Assembly: GCA_029906195.1 (NCBI GenBank)
Contig: JARWSJ010000002.1
Span: 744,001 to 808,000 of the forward strand
Reading direction: 5' to 3'
DNA length: 64,000 bases
DNA from: Chitinophagaceae bacterium 26-R-25
GTDB taxonomy: Bacteria > Bacteroidota > Bacteroidia > Chitinophagales > Chitinophagaceae
A program made the translations under genes and the position numbers. This document shows positions 63,901 to 64,000 of the stretch, in pieces; position 1 is the stretch's first letter; every line of letters begins with the position of its first letter. A model generated the notes under the pieces. The model saw nothing but the letters and a program-made list of their open reading frames with translations. It made no database searches and was not told where the DNA came from.

Positions 63901-64000
63901 TAATGCTGCCTATGCTGATTTTGATCTTTCTCTGTTCATCCAGGGAAGTGGCGGTAACAAAGTGTTTAACGGAGTTTACCAGGCGCTCATGACGGGCCAG
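60989..64000 (+). CDS. SusC/RagA TonB receptor with N-terminal STN signalling domain, partial
   Basis: Begins at the ATG at 60989 and runs off the right edge after 1004 codons. A TM-like signal (residues about 12-34) is followed by an STN (secretin/TonB N-terminal) domain at about 45-115 (TLSVDKITVFKFITLMQQQ, then VMKPLDIRYKVVDDQ). A carboxypeptidase-D-like domain follows (about 137-215, GTVVNEKGEPQAGVSVTIKG), then DVVVVGYGTQK, a plug (IDGVPIDAPFDF, IYGSRAATGVVIITTKKG), and barrel strands to the edge. The STN domain contacts FecR, so this is the sensor end of a sigma/FecR/SusC signalling cascade. The SusD partner is presumably beyond the window. Confidence 0.94.
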   Translation, partial: MKKKQFIASILLAMKIIVVQFTIAVTFAFSVYANKTEAQGILDKPVTLSVDKITVFKFITLMQQQTGVKFLYSPSAIDGNKKISYSGDNKKISEALCEVMKPLDIRYKVVDDQILLYPEETSLNPLPDNKMVNISADHYVGGTVVNEKGEPQAGVSVTIKGSSLGVSTNDKGYFRINVKDENVVLVISYVGYKSQEFKVGNKTEFVFKLEPSTDQLNDVVVVGYGTQKRKDLTGSVATVNVTDAKKNPTYDVAKMLQGQVAGVSVHGSGEPGGYVQIKVRGISNFGDNSPLFIIDGVPIDAPFDFSPEDIESISVLKDASAGAIYGSRAATGVVIITTKKGKAGLPKITFNGYAGIQQVPKKISVLDRVGYQKVVNAATTNAGLSLVPANDPSSPNFVSNINTDWQDAALKRGSIQNYNAGISGGSDALSYNVSLGYFDQTGYQVGPQAYKRYSLNTSLQGKKGKFSYGAKVAYMYSKKGNYAGTANHAVFGGTVTSMLTAIPTMPVYDSTKEGGYGGTDQTIHRAISANVVGLNSIVDDWSERNRILLNGWAEFEIVKNLKYKINASFDRTDYKNYHYEPSFDMGFYYINTQYYYMEGFGQPNKQLVENTLTYNFTKGRHQADFLAGYTFEKMNNSWQTGTSRDNGSMEFPSFSNAAASANTITEWRGTYVTTGLLGRINYNYDSRYLLTVNFRRDGSSKFAPAKRYGNYVGIAGAWNITNEKFMTLPAFISSMKLRGGWGTLGNQLNLTEYQWQPFINTASNYNFSNTYAHGATTVSVADPNLHWESSTTSDVALDMGFMKEKLNLTVEYFDKKASDILTDLPLPYSVGSVPNTIRTNAATVKNTGVEVTLGYRKTEGRFTYNVSANFSTLKNKVLKLGGTNNPIYRSGSKTEVGRSVGELYGYQTEGIFQSTDQIAGHAFQSVLTAPGDVIFKAQNGKNNDHTYTLTDGNDRTYLGSAIPKYNYGFTFNAAYADFDLSLFIQGSGGNKVFNGVYQALMTGQ

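Noticed and set aside
1-64000. CRISPR arrays, rRNA operons and tRNA genes
   Set aside because: No regularly spaced identical repeats with unique spacers, no rRNA-like stretches and no convincing tRNA cloverleaf were noticed; the repeat families found are inverted arms, not arrays.

Overview
The window looks like a chromosomal segment of a Bacteroidota bacterium, most likely a member of the Chitinophagaceae or a close relative. The evidence is two SusC/RagA-type TonB receptors (one followed by a SusD start), an ECF sigma/FecR pair feeding an STN-domain SusC, a membrane-anchored MutS-like ATPase, a tmRNA tag ending in YAMAA, and integrase and small-gene families typical of the phylum.

Layout. 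1-10.6 kb is core-like: susD (partial) and susC, glycogen phosphorylase and glycogen debranching enzyme, a CAP-domain lipoprotein and a two-domain thioredoxin protein. 10.7-14.0 kb holds small secreted or membrane proteins of unknown role on the minus strand. 14.5-20.0 kb is a tightly overlapping five-gene plus-strand operon: a hypothetical, a DUF4407 membrane/coiled-coil protein, another four-TM protein, a membrane protein with a transglutaminase-like domain, and a small membrane protein. A frameshifted Cys/His-rich small gene precedes it. 20.14-52.84 kb is an integrated island in the 3' end of ssrA (tmRNA, 52842-53214, minus strand). A degenerate copy of the tmRNA T-arm/3' end marks its far side (20138-20161), a tyrosine integrase sits next to the intact gene, and a 19-bp direct repeat lies just inside each end. 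53.5-64.0 kb is core-like again: MutS-like protein, RseP, Dxr, ECF sigma, FecR and an STN-type SusC running off the end.

The island is mainly defence cargo. From left to right it has: a minus-strand cassette of S-4TM-like membrane protein, reverse transcriptase, SMODS/CD-NTase-like nucleotidyltransferase and an unknown protein; an excisionase-like HTH gene; an sce7726 nuclease facing an operon of HigB toxin, HigA-ImmA/IrrE fusion and sce7725/T4-beta-like protein; a decayed 1.6-kb stretch; an XRE regulator divergent from an ECF sigma factor; mobile-element housekeeping genes (DUF932, SSB, a 69-aa protein) behind a GC-rich noncoding block; a 1786-aa helicase-nuclease with a GyrA-CTD-like tail; a type I restriction-modification operon with two different HsdM genes; a 2TM coiled-coil protein; a zinc-ribbon RES protein; and an AbiEi antitoxin without a recognisable AbiEii toxin. 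I see no conjugation genes.

The best candidates for little-described systems are the S-4TM/RT/NTase cassette with a perfect 42-bp palindrome upstream, the DUF4407/transglutaminase operon, and the HigBA/sce7725/sce7726 locus. A separate surprise is a set of intergenic inverted repeats. Their arms are built from four or five copies of a 7-8-bp unit, the unit differs between loci, and I found them only in the two core-like flanks.
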